The notes: generated by a model from the sequence alone, not told the origin. Shown: positions 43,776-53,707, numbered from the stretch's first letter. The stretch: DNA of 64,000 nucleotides from JALZOC01 sp038320555 (GCA_038320555.1 JBBQEJ010000008.1:1-64000), one strand, 5' to 3'. Made by a program: numbers and translations.

Positions 43776-43985
43776 ACGGAGACGAACGAAGAAGATCCGT
43801 TCAGTTTGGGTGCGCGGATGGATCTCCCGCGGAGATCGCAAGGCCGAGCGTCCGCCTAACGCGCGAAGCGCGTTGGCGGCGGACGCACCTGTCGGCTCGT
43901 GTCCAGTCTTCCCCGCGCTCTCCGCGGTCTCTGCGCGAGATGTCTCCGTTCGTCTTCGTTTACTTCGTTCCTTCGTTGTGAATCT
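43749..43985. repeat. Nested inverted repeats behind the pca cluster, including GCGCAGAGA family copy D
   Basis: The outer arms are GTTCACAAACGAAGAAACGG and AACGGAGACGAACGAAG against CCGTTCGTCTTCG and CTTCGTTGTGAA. Inside (about 43815-43946) are GGATCTCCCGCGGAGATCGC and the complement-type arm GCTCTCCGCGGTCTCTGCGCGAGA. The structure separates the convergent pcaC and ABC ATPase genes and could end both transcripts. Confidence 0.65.
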
Positions 43986-43997
43986 TCTCCGCTACCT

Positions 43998-45491
43998 CTA
44001 CGCCGCGACGCCGGCCATCAACCGCATCAGCGCGTCCTGCGTGGCGGTGGCACGGGGTAGCTCCCCCGTGATCCTTCCTTCGCGCAGCACGATGATGCGC
44101 GTACAGAGGTTCAGCACTTCCGGAAGCTCACTGGAGATCAGGACGACACCGGCTCCGCCGGAGGCGAGCTCATCGATGAGCGCGTGGATCTCCGCCTTGG
44201 CCCCGACGTCGACACCTCGCGTCGGCTCGTCGAGCATCAGGATCCGGCAACGCGCCGCGAGCCATTTCGCCAGCACCAGCTTTTGCTGGTTGCCGCCCGA
44301 CAGGCCCGCGGTGACCGCATCCACGCCTGGAGCGCGCACGCGCAGGCGTTCGAAATAGGTGCCCACGAGCGCGCGCTCGGCGCGGCGATGGATGAACGTC
44401 CAGCGAGAGAGCGCGCCGAGGATTGGCAGGGTTGTATTGGCAAGAGCTGTCATCGACAGCACGAGCCCCTGCCGCTTGCGATCCTCCGGAACGAGGCCGA
44501 GGCCGGCGCGCATGGCGTGTCGGGGGCCGTTGAAGCCGACCGCCTGGCCCCCGACCGACAACAGACCTGTGACGGCGGGGTCGAGGCCGAACAGCGCCTG
44601 CGCCATCTCGGAGCGGCCGGCCCCCACGAGCCCCGCGAAGCCCAGTACTTCGCCGGCCCGTAGCGTGAACGAGATGTCCTGAAACTTTCCAGGACTCGAC
44701 GCGTGCTCGACTCGCATCAACTCGTCGCCGCTCTTGGCATGGACATGCGAGGGAAAGTACTCCTCGATCGGGCGGCCGATCATCATCTGGACCAGTGCGG
44801 GCTGCGTCAGCTCGGTCGCGGGGCAGGTGGCGACATGGGTGCCGTCCCGAAGGATCGTCACGGTATCGCACAGCCGGAAGATTTCCTCCATCCGATGGCT
44901 CACATAGATTGACGTGACACCCTGCTCGCGCAGCCGTCCGATGAGCTCGTACAGCTTGTCCGCCTCGTGTTGCGAGAGACTGCTCGTCGGCTCGTCAAAG
45001 ACAATCACGCGGGCGCCCGTGCCGACGGCCGATGCGATCTGCAGCATCTGCTGCTGACCCGTGGTCAATACGCCGACGCGCTGGCGGACATCGATGCGCG
45101 CGTCGATCGCCGCGAGCATCCGTTCGGCGCGCCTGTCCATCTCGACGCGGTCGAGAAATCCGCGCGACGAGGGCAACGAGCCAAGACAAAGATTTTCAGC
45201 AACCGAGAGGTTCTCGCAGAACGCGAGCTCCTGGTGAACCATCCCGACGCCCGCCGCGAGCGCCTGCTCGGGTCCGCTGAACGAGACCGGCCGTCCGAAA
45301 AGCACGACCTGCCCCAAATCCGGGGAATGGATGCCGGCCAGGATTTTTCCAAGCGTGCTTTTCCCGGCGCCGTTCTCGCCGCAGAGCGCGTGGCAGGAAC
45401 CCGCCGCGACGTCGAAGCTGACGCTCTCGAGCGCGCGCGCCCCCGGAAACCGCTTCGAGACGGCCTCGAAGCGGACGGCGGGTACGGTCAT
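43998..45491 (-). CDS. Sugar ABC transporter ATP-binding protein (RbsA/MglA/XylG type)
   Basis: A 497-residue protein with two nucleotide-binding domains, as in the CUT2 family. The first has Walker A GENGAGKST, then LTTGQQQMLQIA and VIVFDEPTSSLS; the second has a degenerate Walker A (GLVGAGRSE), the signature LSGGNQQKLVLAKW and ILMLDEPTRGVDVG. It energises uptake of a monosaccharide such as ribose, xylose or galactose. Its ATG overlaps the stop of the binding-protein gene (ATGA at 45491-45488). The frame upstream of 45491 belongs to that gene and is not part of this protein. Confidence 0.92.
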   Translation of the reverse strand: MTVPAVRFEAVSKRFPGARALESVSFDVAAGSCHALCGENGAGKSTLGKILAGIHSPDLGQVVLFGRPVSFSGPEQALAAGVGMVHQELAFCENLSVAENLCLGSLPSSRGFLDRVEMDRRAERMLAAIDARIDVRQRVGVLTTGQQQMLQIASAVGTGARVIVFDEPTSSLSQHEADKLYELIGRLREQGVTSIYVSHRMEEIFRLCDTVTILRDGTHVATCPATELTQPALVQMMIGRPIEEYFPSHVHAKSGDELMRVEHASSPGKFQDISFTLRAGEVLGFAGLVGAGRSEMAQALFGLDPAVTGLLSVGGQAVGFNGPRHAMRAGLGLVPEDRKRQGLVLSMTALANTTLPILGALSRWTFIHRRAERALVGTYFERLRVRAPGVDAVTAGLSGGNQQKLVLAKWLAARCRILMLDEPTRGVDVGAKAEIHALIDELASGGAGVVLISSELPEVLNLCTRIIVLREGRITGELPRATATQDALMRLMAGVAA

Positions 45492-46534
45492 GGCATTTTC
45501 AAATACGCGTCCGGCACGTCCGTGAAGCCCCACGTTTTCAGCTGGCGGGCCCACGTGCCGAGGTTCTCCTTCGATACGCGCACGAGCTCCATGGGAATGA
45601 TCTGCGGCACGTCCTGCTTGAGATGCACCTTCTCCACAATTCTCCGCACGGACACGTATCCCCAGTTATAGGTCGGCTGGGCAAGCAGCACGGGGGCGAG
45701 TCCTTTCTCAACGTATGCGAGCTCCGCCGGGAGTGCGTCGACCGCGACGATCTTGACTTTTTTCGGATCCAGATCGGACAGCAGGGTCTGAGTGAAAAGC
45801 GGCCAGCCGCCGATCATCGCCCACCCGGTAATTTCCGGATAGGCGTTCTGTACACGGATGACTTCCGCGGCGGCGTCCTGAGGAGTCTCGATGTGATAGA
45901 ACGTGTCGACGATCGTGATGCCGGGGTACTTCGCAGCTTCCTGCTTGACGCCGGCCACTCGGCTCCGAAGGTTCGGCGCGTTCTGATTGCCGGCAAGAAT
46001 GGCGACCTTGCCCGTGCCGTTCATCAACGGCGCCAGCTCACGCATCACCGCCTCGCCGGTCTTGATGTCGTCCACGCCGTAGAACGCGAACCGGCTCGAC
46101 TGCGGGGCGTCGCTGTCGAATGTCATGACCGGAACGCCGCGCCCCACGGCATCGTTGATCGCGCCGGTGACCTTGCCGGCGTCTGAGCAGGAGATCAGCA
46201 CGGCGCTGGCCCCCTCGTTCACGGCCTGCGCAATCCGTTGCGCCTGCACCTGGCCGTCCTCGGCGGGGGGCGTCAGCCACACGATCTCGATCGGAATGCC
46301 AAGCTTCTGCGATTGTTCCTTCGCCGCGGCCTCGGCGCCGGTCCGCGCCGACAGGAACACCGGGTTCGTCGAGCTCTTCGCAATCATGGCGATCTTCAAT
46401 CCGCGTCCCGCTGCCGGCCCCCCCGCCGCCGGTGTGCTCCCGCCTGGTGCCGGCTTGTCCCCGCCGGTACAGGCGGCAAGCCCCATCGAAAGAACCACCC
46501 CCGTCGCGAATCTCGTCGCAAGTCTCATCTCCAT
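45488..46534 (-). CDS. Sugar ABC transporter substrate-binding lipoprotein (RbsB-like)
   Basis: A 348-residue type I periplasmic binding protein with a lipoprotein signal (LSMGLAACTGG, lipobox Cys near residue 22) and a Gly/Pro/Ala linker. Domain segments are GLKIAMIAKSSTNPVFLSA, GASAVLISCSDAGKVTGAIN, PVMTFDSDAPQSSRFAFYG and GKVAILAGNQNAPNLRSR. It captures a sugar and delivers it to the permease encoded at 46596. ATG 46534 is used, with ATG 46528 possible. The open frame upstream runs through a CCTTTTCCC tract. Confidence 0.9.
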   Translation of the reverse strand: MEMRLATRFATGVVLSMGLAACTGGDKPAPGGSTPAAGGPAAGRGLKIAMIAKSSTNPVFLSARTGAEAAAKEQSQKLGIPIEIVWLTPPAEDGQVQAQRIAQAVNEGASAVLISCSDAGKVTGAINDAVGRGVPVMTFDSDAPQSSRFAFYGVDDIKTGEAVMRELAPLMNGTGKVAILAGNQNAPNLRSRVAGVKQEAAKYPGITIVDTFYHIETPQDAAAEVIRVQNAYPEITGWAMIGGWPLFTQTLLSDLDPKKVKIVAVDALPAELAYVEKGLAPVLLAQPTYNWGYVSVRRIVEKVHLKQDVPQIIPMELVRVSKENLGTWARQLKTWGFTDVPDAYLKMP

Positions 46535-46535
46535 G

Positions 46536-46595
46536 CCTTTTCCCTTTTCCCTTTGGCCTTTTCCCTTTGGTTGGGCCTTTTCCCTTGTCCCTTGT
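46536..46595. repeat. CCTTTTCCC low-complexity tract inside the ABC operon
   Basis: About 60 nt of CCTTTTCCCTTT / CCTTTGG words separates the permease and binding-protein genes. Because transcription is from the minus strand, the mRNA carries purine-rich GGGAAAAGG words directly before the binding-protein start, where they can also act as ribosome-binding sequence. Confidence 0.65.
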
Positions 46596-47651
46596 TTATT
46601 GAGCCGCCTGCGCCAGCCGCCGCGCCGTGAAGCTGGCGCTCGCGCGATCGAGCACGACGGCAATAATCGTGGCGCAACCGATGATGATCCACTCGTAATT
46701 CTGATCGAAGTGCAACGTGCGAATCGACTGCCGGATGAGAACGATCAGCAGCGCACCCAGCGTGGCGTTGATGGCGCTCCCCTTGCCGCCCGACAGGCTC
46801 GCGCCGCCGACTACGGCGGACGCGATCACGTAGAGCTCGTAGCCGGTGGCATCGACACACGACGCGGAACCGTAGAAGCTTGCCCCCATGAAGGCGGCAA
46901 GCCCCGCGGTCAGACCCGAGATGACGAAGACGCCGCTCTGAATCCGCCACAGGCTCAGTCCGGAAAACCGGCTCGCCTCGGCGTTGCCGCCAATCGCGAA
47001 CACATGGCGTCCCATCACGGTCCGCGACAGGTAGACCGCGCCCAGGGCGGTCACGACGATCATCGTGAGCATCGGGACGGGATAGAGCGAGGCGCTGAGG
47101 CCGAGCGGCGCCTTCGCCACGCGCGTCAGCACGTCCGGCAACAGGATGCTCTCCGCATGGCTGGCCACGAACGCCACGCCCCGCAGGATCCACATCGTCC
47201 CCAGGGTGATGATGAATGGGTGCACGCGCAAGCCCACGACCATCAAGCCATTCACGGCACCGCAGGCGATACCGATCACGAGCGACACAGCCAGCCCGAT
47301 TGCAAACGTCTGGGCTGGCGGCATCGGTCCGAGCGCCCGCAGCACCAGCGCGGCCGTCACACCCGAAAGCGCGTAGATCGATCCCACCGAGAGATCGATC
47401 CCGCCCGAGATGATCACGATCGTCGCGCCCACAGCCATGACGGCGAAGAAGCTCGCGTCGGTCGCGGTTTGAATCAGCGTGTACGAGTTGAGGAAGTTGT
47501 TGACCTCTGCCCCCGTCAGCCGATCGGCGTGGGAGCCCGCCAACAGTGTAAGGAGCACGCCGAGGATCGCGATGACCAGCACGAGCCCGGCCTGCTCGGA
47601 GGCAAGAATCTTCCGCAAGGCCAGAGCATTATGCCGCTTTTCCCTTTTCAC
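46596..47651 (-). CDS. Sugar ABC transporter permease (RbsC family)
   Basis: A 351-residue membrane protein with about 8-10 hydrophobic segments. CUT2 permease segments are ISGGIDLSVGSIYALSG, HPFIITLGTMWILRG, VFAIGGNAEASRFSGL and GGASLSGGKGS. It forms the channel with the ATPase at 43998 and binding protein at 45488; order from the promoter side is permease, binding protein, ATPase. The start is GTG 47651; no ATG is available near the expected N-terminus. A tandem GGTTTGACCCC tract lies upstream. Confidence 0.9.
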   Translation of the reverse strand: MKREKRHNALALRKILASEQAGLVLVIAILGVLLTLLAGSHADRLTGAEVNNFLNSYTLIQTATDASFFAVMAVGATIVIISGGIDLSVGSIYALSGVTAALVLRALGPMPPAQTFAIGLAVSLVIGIACGAVNGLMVVGLRVHPFIITLGTMWILRGVAFVASHAESILLPDVLTRVAKAPLGLSASLYPVPMLTMIVVTALGAVYLSRTVMGRHVFAIGGNAEASRFSGLSLWRIQSGVFVISGLTAGLAAFMGASFYGSASCVDATGYELYVIASAVVGGASLSGGKGSAINATLGALLIVLIRQSIRTLHFDQNYEWIIIGCATIIAVVLDRASASFTARRLAQAAQ

Positions 47652-47654
47652 CTT

Positions 47655-47713
47655 GGGGTCAGAGCAGGGTTTGACCCTGGTTTGACCCCGGTTTGACCCC
47701 GGTCTGACCCCCG
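47655..47713. repeat. Tandem GGTTTGACCCC repeat
   Basis: After GGGGTCAGAGCAGG come four 11-nt units (GGTTTGACCCT, GGTTTGACCCC, GGTTTGACCCC, GGTCTGACCCC). It lies between the end of the large propeller gene and the ABC permease. The GGGTCAGA word links it to the inverted-repeat element at 41153. Confidence 0.8.
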
Positions 47714-47717
47714 GCCG

Positions 47718-50672
47718 TTACCTCGTCCCGACCGGCTTGGGCGGCTGGTACAGCCGGAGCCGCTGGATCGACCAGGCGGGTGCGTTCTCGACGGTGGCGG
47801 TCTGCGTGATCTTTATGAACTTCGCGTCCACCGGTTTGAACGTGATGACCGTGGTGCCGCCATCTCCCTGTCCTTCGGCCACCCGGGTCCATGTGCTCCC
47901 GTCGGTCGAGACCTCGACCGTGTACCCGCGCGGAAATCCTGGAGGAGGCAGAACCATGGCGCTGCGGCCGCCGAATCCTCGCGCCGGTGTTGCTGCGCCA
48001 CGTCCGCCAGCGCTCGAACCCGCCGCGCCCGGCGCCGCCGCAATCGGCGGCGTAGTAATTGGCTGCGGCGCGGAAGGGGTCGCACCCGCCGGCGGGTCGG
48101 CAATCGGTGCTGGAGATCCGGGGGCGGCTGTGGGCGGTGTGCCCCGGCCGCCGCGGCCCCCACGGCCAGCGGCGGCGCCCGGTGAGTCGAATTGAATTTC
48201 TGTGATCGACATCGGCGCAGGAAGTTCGACCTGGAACCACATCCCGGCCTGTTGTGGTACACCCGTAGACCACGTGCCTGCCACGAGCGGCGCCGGGGCC
48301 ATCTGCGGGTTCTGACTAGCCGTCGCGGTCCAACTGGGCTGCGCCGCTACCAGGGCCGGCAGCGTAGCCACGAGCTCTTCAACGCTCCAGGGACTCTTGC
48401 GGTTGGCTGCGCGCACGCGTGCGACGTCAGCGGGCGAGACGATTGTTCCCGTATTGCCGAAGCCATTCCGTACGAACGAGACAATGGCCGCGATCCAATC
48501 ATCCTTGTTGGTACCCATCGGCACCATGACATCCGTGTACGTCGTACCGTCGATCGGACCCGTGAGCCCGTGCATGACCGCGTTCACGACGTAGCTGTAG
48601 TGCGCCTGCACGCGGAGCGCACCGGCGAGCGCCGGCGCCTTCATCGTGCCCGCGGGCGCGCCGTCGACTGGCGTGCCTTTCGCGTCCGGACCATGACAGG
48701 CTACGCACAGTTCGGAGTAGATGCCGGCCCCTTGCTGAAGCAACGCCTGCTGGTCTGCCGACACCGCGCGTCCCCGTCCGCCCCCGCCGCCTGACGCATT
48801 CATCGACGGCTGGAGAATACGGGCCCCGATCTCCTGCACGCCGCGAGCCTTGTTCTCCGCCTGCGCCGACGTGATCACCGTCCGGATGTCCGGGACCTTG
48901 AACAGGCTCAACGTCAGGATCGCCTGGATGTCGACCCGCGTGTCCGGATCCTTGACCAGCTGCCTGTAGTCGGCGGCAAAGGATTTGTCTCCGGCCTTAT
49001 AGAGCGTCTCGCTCGCGCGGACGGCCTGCACACGGACGAGCGGATTGAGATCGCGCATCAGCTCGCGCACGAGCGGCGCCTCGAGCGCGCCAAGCCCCTC
49101 GAGCGTCCACATGGCATGGAAGCGGCCGAGCACCGTGGGCGAATTCCGCGCCATTTCCCGCAACGTCGGCACGACTGACTTGTCCTGCTTCAGCACGATC
49201 AGCTTCTGCGCCGTGTCGCGCCACCAGCCATTCGGGTGATCGAGATGCTTCGCGAGCTGGCCGGCGGTTTCGTCGAACATCCTTGGCTTCGCGCGATCCG
49301 GTTCCATGCCGTCGTACACCAGCCGCCAGATCCGCCCGTGGGTCGTGACCTTGTCGAGCCGAAGCTGCTCGATTTTCCGGCGCAGGTAGGAGCCTGGAGG
49401 CGTCCACTCCGACTCCTGGATGATCCCGTGATACATATCGACGATGTAGAGCGTGCCGTCCGGAGCGGTCATCATGTTGACCGGGCGGAAAAGCGGGTCG
49501 GTGCTGAGAATGAATTCCGAATTCGGGTAAGCGTTGCGCAGCTGCGTCAGTCCTTCGGTCACGACGACCTTCGACCGTCTGACCATCCGGCCGACCGGCT
49601 CCGCGAAGAGCAGGTCGCCCTTCAAATCGACGGGCAGGCGATCGCCGCGGAAGATGTCGGGACCGCACGCGGCGGTAAAATGGTTCAGCACGCCAATCGG
49701 CATGCGAATGCGAAGCATTCCCCCCTGCATGTCCCCGACGCCGGGCGCCGGCCACGTCACTTCGAACCCCGGCTCGAACTGATCGGCGACGGTGAACCCG
49801 CCATAGACGATCGGCGCCTGGAAGTTGACCGGACCTTTTTCACCACCAGCGTCAACGAACCACGGCTTCCCGTTATCGTCCTGCGTCAGTCCCCACTGCC
49901 CGTTGTTGGCTCCGGTGGGTTCCTTCAGCATGCCGGCAGGCGTCCATCGGATCCGGAACGCGTTGTACGTGCTGTAGATCCAGTTGTCCATCGCCCAGAT
50001 GAATCCGCTCTGCTGGTGCTCGAGGTTCCCCTGGCGGCCGGCGCCGGAAAAGAACAGCGCCTTCTTCTCCGCCACCCCGTCGCCGTCGGTGTCCGTGTAC
50101 TTATAGATGTCGTCCGCGTTGGTCTCCATCGTCAACACGCTGCCCTTGTCGAGCGGAAGGATGAAGCGAGGCAGCACGAGCTTGTCGATGAAGACAGCGT
50201 GCTTGTCGAACGTGCCGTCGCCTTTCGTGCTCTCGTGGACGCTGATGCGGCTCACCGGCTCGAATTCACGGGCGCCGTCGGCATCGAGCATGTACGAGCG
50301 CATCTCGTTCACGTACAGCCGGCCGTTGCCGTCGAACGCGATGGCGGTGGGATTGACGATGTCGGGGTCGGAGAGCACGAGCTCCATGTGATACCCCGGA
50401 GGCAGGATGAAACGTTTCTGTTCCTCCTGCGCGGTCAGCGGAAGAATCGGCGGCTTCGGCGAGAAGTCCGCCCCGGCATCCGGGTAGCCGCGTCCAGGCA
50501 TGGCGCCCCCCGGCGGCGCCTGCGCGCCGCGATCGGCCGGTGCCGCGGGTGTCGTCTGCGATGCGGGGGTGGCCGGTTGCGACTGCGCGAACAGCGACAG
50601 TCCTGCGACCGACATCGCCAGCATACTGGCCGGCACGAACCACGTGGGCTTGAATCGAGTCCTTGATTTCAT
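47718..50672 (-). CDS. Large exported heme protein: beta-propeller, HEAT repeats, cytochrome c and F5/8-type C-terminal domain
   Basis: A 984-residue exported protein with a signal peptide ending near SLFAQ. Residues about 90-450 are a PVC-type membrane-bound dehydrogenase propeller (FILPPGYHMELVLSDPDIVN, AIAFDGNGRLYVNEM, PDGTLYIVDMYHGIIQ). Residues about 480-620 are HEAT-like helices (GWWRDTAQKLIVL, FHAMWTLEGLGAL). A c-type heme site CVACHGP lies near residue 657, and the C-terminus is a discoidin/F5-8-like sandwich with a long Gly/Ala/Pro-rich insertion near 48000-48170. Such proteins are thought to oxidise sugars or related compounds outside the membrane; the substrate is unknown. It is tandem with a paralogue at 50935. 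Confidence 0.85.
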   Translation of the reverse strand: MKSRTRFKPTWFVPASMLAMSVAGLSLFAQSQPATPASQTTPAAPADRGAQAPPGGAMPGRGYPDAGADFSPKPPILPLTAQEEQKRFILPPGYHMELVLSDPDIVNPTAIAFDGNGRLYVNEMRSYMLDADGAREFEPVSRISVHESTKGDGTFDKHAVFIDKLVLPRFILPLDKGSVLTMETNADDIYKYTDTDGDGVAEKKALFFSGAGRQGNLEHQQSGFIWAMDNWIYSTYNAFRIRWTPAGMLKEPTGANNGQWGLTQDDNGKPWFVDAGGEKGPVNFQAPIVYGGFTVADQFEPGFEVTWPAPGVGDMQGGMLRIRMPIGVLNHFTAACGPDIFRGDRLPVDLKGDLLFAEPVGRMVRRSKVVVTEGLTQLRNAYPNSEFILSTDPLFRPVNMMTAPDGTLYIVDMYHGIIQESEWTPPGSYLRRKIEQLRLDKVTTHGRIWRLVYDGMEPDRAKPRMFDETAGQLAKHLDHPNGWWRDTAQKLIVLKQDKSVVPTLREMARNSPTVLGRFHAMWTLEGLGALEAPLVRELMRDLNPLVRVQAVRASETLYKAGDKSFAADYRQLVKDPDTRVDIQAILTLSLFKVPDIRTVITSAQAENKARGVQEIGARILQPSMNASGGGGGRGRAVSADQQALLQQGAGIYSELCVACHGPDAKGTPVDGAPAGTMKAPALAGALRVQAHYSYVVNAVMHGLTGPIDGTTYTDVMVPMGTNKDDWIAAIVSFVRNGFGNTGTIVSPADVARVRAANRKSPWSVEELVATLPALVAAQPSWTATASQNPQMAPAPLVAGTWSTGVPQQAGMWFQVELPAPMSITEIQFDSPGAAAGRGGRGGRGTPPTAAPGSPAPIADPPAGATPSAPQPITTPPIAAAPGAAGSSAGGRGAATPARGFGGRSAMVLPPPGFPRGYTVEVSTDGSTWTRVAEGQGDGGTTVITFKPVDAKFIKITQTATVENAPAWSIQRLRLYQPPKPVGTR

Positions 50673-50754
50673 CGCAACTGATCCTAAGTTGACAAGAGGC
50701 AGTTGAGCGACGACTCACCACAACGGGCAACGGCCGAGCGTCACGTGCGGTTGC

Positions 50755-50895
50755 CTGTCACGTACGGATCTCGCGCAGAGACCGCAGAGAGCGCTGAGAG
50801 CGCTGAGAAGACAAGCAAGAAAAGCGGCGTCGCCGGACCGGCTGACCGGCAGTCCGCCTCAGCGTTCTCTGCGGCCCTCTGCGTGAAATCGTCTT
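50755..50895. repeat. Inverted-repeat element of the GCGCAGAGA family, copy C
   Basis: Left arm GGATCTCGCGCAGAGACCGC and AGAGAGCGCTGAGAGCGCTG; right arm CAGCGTTCTCTGCGGCCCTC. The flank TGTCACGTACGGATC is shared with copy A at 16465-16480. It lies between the two tandem propeller genes. Confidence 0.7.
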
Positions 50896-50934
50896 GTCCG
50901 GGTCACCGCGTCTCAGCTTACGTCTAGCGGCAGG

Positions 50935-53607
50935 CTACTTGCCTCCGCGCCCCGCAGCGACCAGCGCCATCAACTCGTCGTGCTTCCAGGGACGCGTGCG
51001 ATCGGCGGTCATCGCACGAACCTGTTTGACGGTCGCGACATCCACCGGCGATCCGTCCTGTCCCCATTCCCGGCGGATGTAGGTCAACACACCGGCAATC
51101 TGGTCGTCGCTCAGCGTTGATCCGACCGGCGGCATCAACCCGACCGGACCTTCTTTTCCGTTCATGAGGATCCGCGCCGGAATGTCCGGCGACGCAAGCG
51201 CGAGCGGCGAGCCCACCAGGCTGGGCGCGACCCTGTCCAGTCCGCGGCCATCCGGCTGGTGACAAGCCTGGCAGATGTTCTTATAGACGTCCTGTCCGGC
51301 GTTGAATCGTTGCTGCTCGTCGGGCGTCAAGGGTGGAATCGGCGCCGCTGCACCCGGTTTGCCGGGCCACTCGATCCTCGCCAGCACGCTCGCCGCACGT
51401 GGACCCAACTCCGTGGTCGTCGCGGCAAGGGCGGAGAACGCGACCGGTTCAGCGCTCACACGCGTCGGGCGACGCGTGACGGGCGGAGCAGCGGACACTT
51501 GCGGGAATGCGTAAGAACCTCCCGGGCCGCCACGTGCTCCTGGACACGTCGGGCACGGAGGTGCAGGGAGGTTCGGTCCGCCGCGCCGGCCCGCCGGCGA
51601 ACCCGGCATCGCCGCTCCGAGCAAGGCGACTTCGGCCCCGCGCAGAAGCGCCGAACGCTGCCAGAGCGGCCGGTTTGCATCCGCCACCTCGGCCAGGATC
51701 TTCTGAATACCCGCGTCCTGTCCTGCGCGCACGATCGTGGCCGCGATCATCGTGATTGCGGTTTCGCGCTGAACCGTCTGGGCGGGGGCCTGGATCACCG
51801 AGTCGAGCACCAGTCCCTCTGCCCCTCGGACGCCGCTCAATGCCGCGTCGAGCGTGACGGGATCGTCTGCGTGTGCGGCGAGCAGCGTGGCGAGGGCGTT
51901 CTCACGCGGCCCCTGCGGCAGCGCGCCGAGCGATGCCGCGAGCTGCTCCCGGACGCTCCAGTCCGCATCATCGAGCCGTTTCAGAACCGCCGCGTGAATT
52001 GGATTGTTTGCCTCCGCAAGCCATCGCTCCGACAGGCGGATCGCCGACATGCGCACATCGCGTGACGGGTCGTCGAGCGCCCCGGCCACCTCCGCCGGCT
52101 GCAGCGCGTCGAGCCCGTCGAGCGTCCACAACGCATGCAACCGCGTCCGCGGCTCTTTGGCACTGCCGGCAAGCCGCGTCAGGGCCGCGACCGATGTCCG
52201 GTCGCCGCGTTCGACGAGCAGCCGTTGCGCGGTGTCGCGCCACCAGCCATTGGGATGCGACAGCAAGTCCACCAGCTGCGCGGTCGTGAACCGGCCGTTT
52301 GCCCCGGTGGACGTGTCCCGGCGCGTGGTCTCGTGCACGACGCGGTAGATGCGGCCGAGCCTCGTCGGATTCTCGAGCTTGTGCGTGATGATGTGACCGC
52401 GCAGGTACTCCGTGATATCGGCGCGCTGTTGGATGACGCCGCGGTACATGTCGACGATATAGAGCGTTCCGTCCGGCGCATTCGATACCCAGACCGGACG
52501 GAAACGCTCGTCGGTCGAGGCGAGAAACTCTCCACGATCGTACGCCTTGCGGACGCGCAGGCCCGATCCCGTATCGTCGATGATCACGCGTCCGACCAGG
52601 TTCGCTGCCGGTTCAGCCGCAAACGCATTCCCATACAAGTCGGCCGGCAGGCGATCGCCGCGATAAATCATCGGCGCACAGACCGATGTGAACTTCGCGA
52701 GCGTTCCGTCTTCGCGATCGATCCCGAGCTGATACGCGCGATTCGTTCCCGGATTGGGCCGCACGGGCCACACCGTATTCGCGACGTTCGCATCGTCCGC
52801 AAGACGCTCATAACTTCCGCGCGTCCGCAGGAGGTTTGGGTTGCGCATGTAGTACTGCGTCGCGACGAGGTCGGCGTGCAGCACCGACTCGTTCGTATTG
52901 CGATAAATCCTCCCCGCGTCGTCGTGCGTGACGCCCCACTCGCCGCGCGAGAGCGTCTTGCGTACTTCGAACTTGCCGTCCTTGAACCGCATGAGGACAT
53001 CGCTGTCCGCGGTGTACATCCAGTTGTCGAGACCCCAGTAGAATCCGTTGGCGTTCTGCTCGACCCGCGCCTCCCGCCGACCATAGGTGTCGGTCACGAG
53101 CTCTTTCTTGTCCATCTTGAGATCGCCATCCGTGTCTTTCATCAGCCACACGTTGGGAGGCTCGGCGACGAGGACGCCGGCGTCGAGGACTTTCAACGAT
53201 CGCGCCAGCACGAGGCCGTCGGCGAAGACGGTGCGCTTGTCCATCCTGCCGTCGTGGTTCGTGTCTTCGAGGACGACGACTTTGCCGACCGGTTCCGTGA
53301 ACGGCTCGGGCGCCTGGAGGTCCGGCACAAAGCCCGGCATCTCGACGACCCAGAGGCGGCCCTGCGTGTCCCAGTCCATCACGATGGGATCCTGAACGAG
53401 CGGCTCGCTGGCAACGAGCTCGAGCTGATAGCCCGGAGGCATGTAGAACGTCTTCAGCGCCTCATCCGGAGAGAGCGCCGGGGAATCAGCCGGGACCTTC
53501 TGCACATCGGGCGGCCATTGCCGGTTCAACGGCGAGCTCTGGCCGTAACCGGTGGCAGCGGCGCCAACTATCAACAGGCCTATGATTCGAAATCTCGACA
53601 CAGACAT
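50935..53607 (-). CDS. Large exported heme protein: beta-propeller, HEAT repeats and cytochrome c
   Basis: An 890-residue paralogue of the 47718 protein with a signal peptide (AATGYGQ). The propeller (about 55-440) carries FYMPPGYQLELVASEPLVQD, MDWDTQGRLWVVEMPG and PDGTLYIVDMYRGVIQQ. HEAT-like repeats follow (GWWRDTAQRLLVERGD, RLHALWTLDGLDAL), then a Gly/Pro-rich linker, then a c-type heme domain (NICQACHQPDGRGLDR, about residue 778) with a Met ligand in VGLMPPVG. It lacks the F5/8 domain of its neighbour. The pair probably oxidises related substrates and donates electrons to periplasmic cytochromes; this is inferred from architecture. Confidence 0.86.
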   Translation of the reverse strand: MSVSRFRIIGLLIVGAAATGYGQSSPLNRQWPPDVQKVPADSPALSPDEALKTFYMPPGYQLELVASEPLVQDPIVMDWDTQGRLWVVEMPGFVPDLQAPEPFTEPVGKVVVLEDTNHDGRMDKRTVFADGLVLARSLKVLDAGVLVAEPPNVWLMKDTDGDLKMDKKELVTDTYGRREARVEQNANGFYWGLDNWMYTADSDVLMRFKDGKFEVRKTLSRGEWGVTHDDAGRIYRNTNESVLHADLVATQYYMRNPNLLRTRGSYERLADDANVANTVWPVRPNPGTNRAYQLGIDREDGTLAKFTSVCAPMIYRGDRLPADLYGNAFAAEPAANLVGRVIIDDTGSGLRVRKAYDRGEFLASTDERFRPVWVSNAPDGTLYIVDMYRGVIQQRADITEYLRGHIITHKLENPTRLGRIYRVVHETTRRDTSTGANGRFTTAQLVDLLSHPNGWWRDTAQRLLVERGDRTSVAALTRLAGSAKEPRTRLHALWTLDGLDALQPAEVAGALDDPSRDVRMSAIRLSERWLAEANNPIHAAVLKRLDDADWSVREQLAASLGALPQGPRENALATLLAAHADDPVTLDAALSGVRGAEGLVLDSVIQAPAQTVQRETAITMIAATIVRAGQDAGIQKILAEVADANRPLWQRSALLRGAEVALLGAAMPGSPAGRRGGPNLPAPPCPTCPGARGGPGGSYAFPQVSAAPPVTRRPTRVSAEPVAFSALAATTTELGPRAASVLARIEWPGKPGAAAPIPPLTPDEQQRFNAGQDVYKNICQACHQPDGRGLDRVAPSLVGSPLALASPDIPARILMNGKEGPVGLMPPVGSTLSDDQIAGVLTYIRREWGQDGSPVDVATVKQVRAMTADRTRPWKHDELMALVAAGRGGK

Positions 53608-53707
53608 TGAGCGCCTCGTCAGAAGGAGGACACACTCTCAAACGTCATCGCGCGGTGTGCACAATGGTCGGCCTGCGACACGGCGGCAGGAGTCGACTCC
53701 CGGGCGC

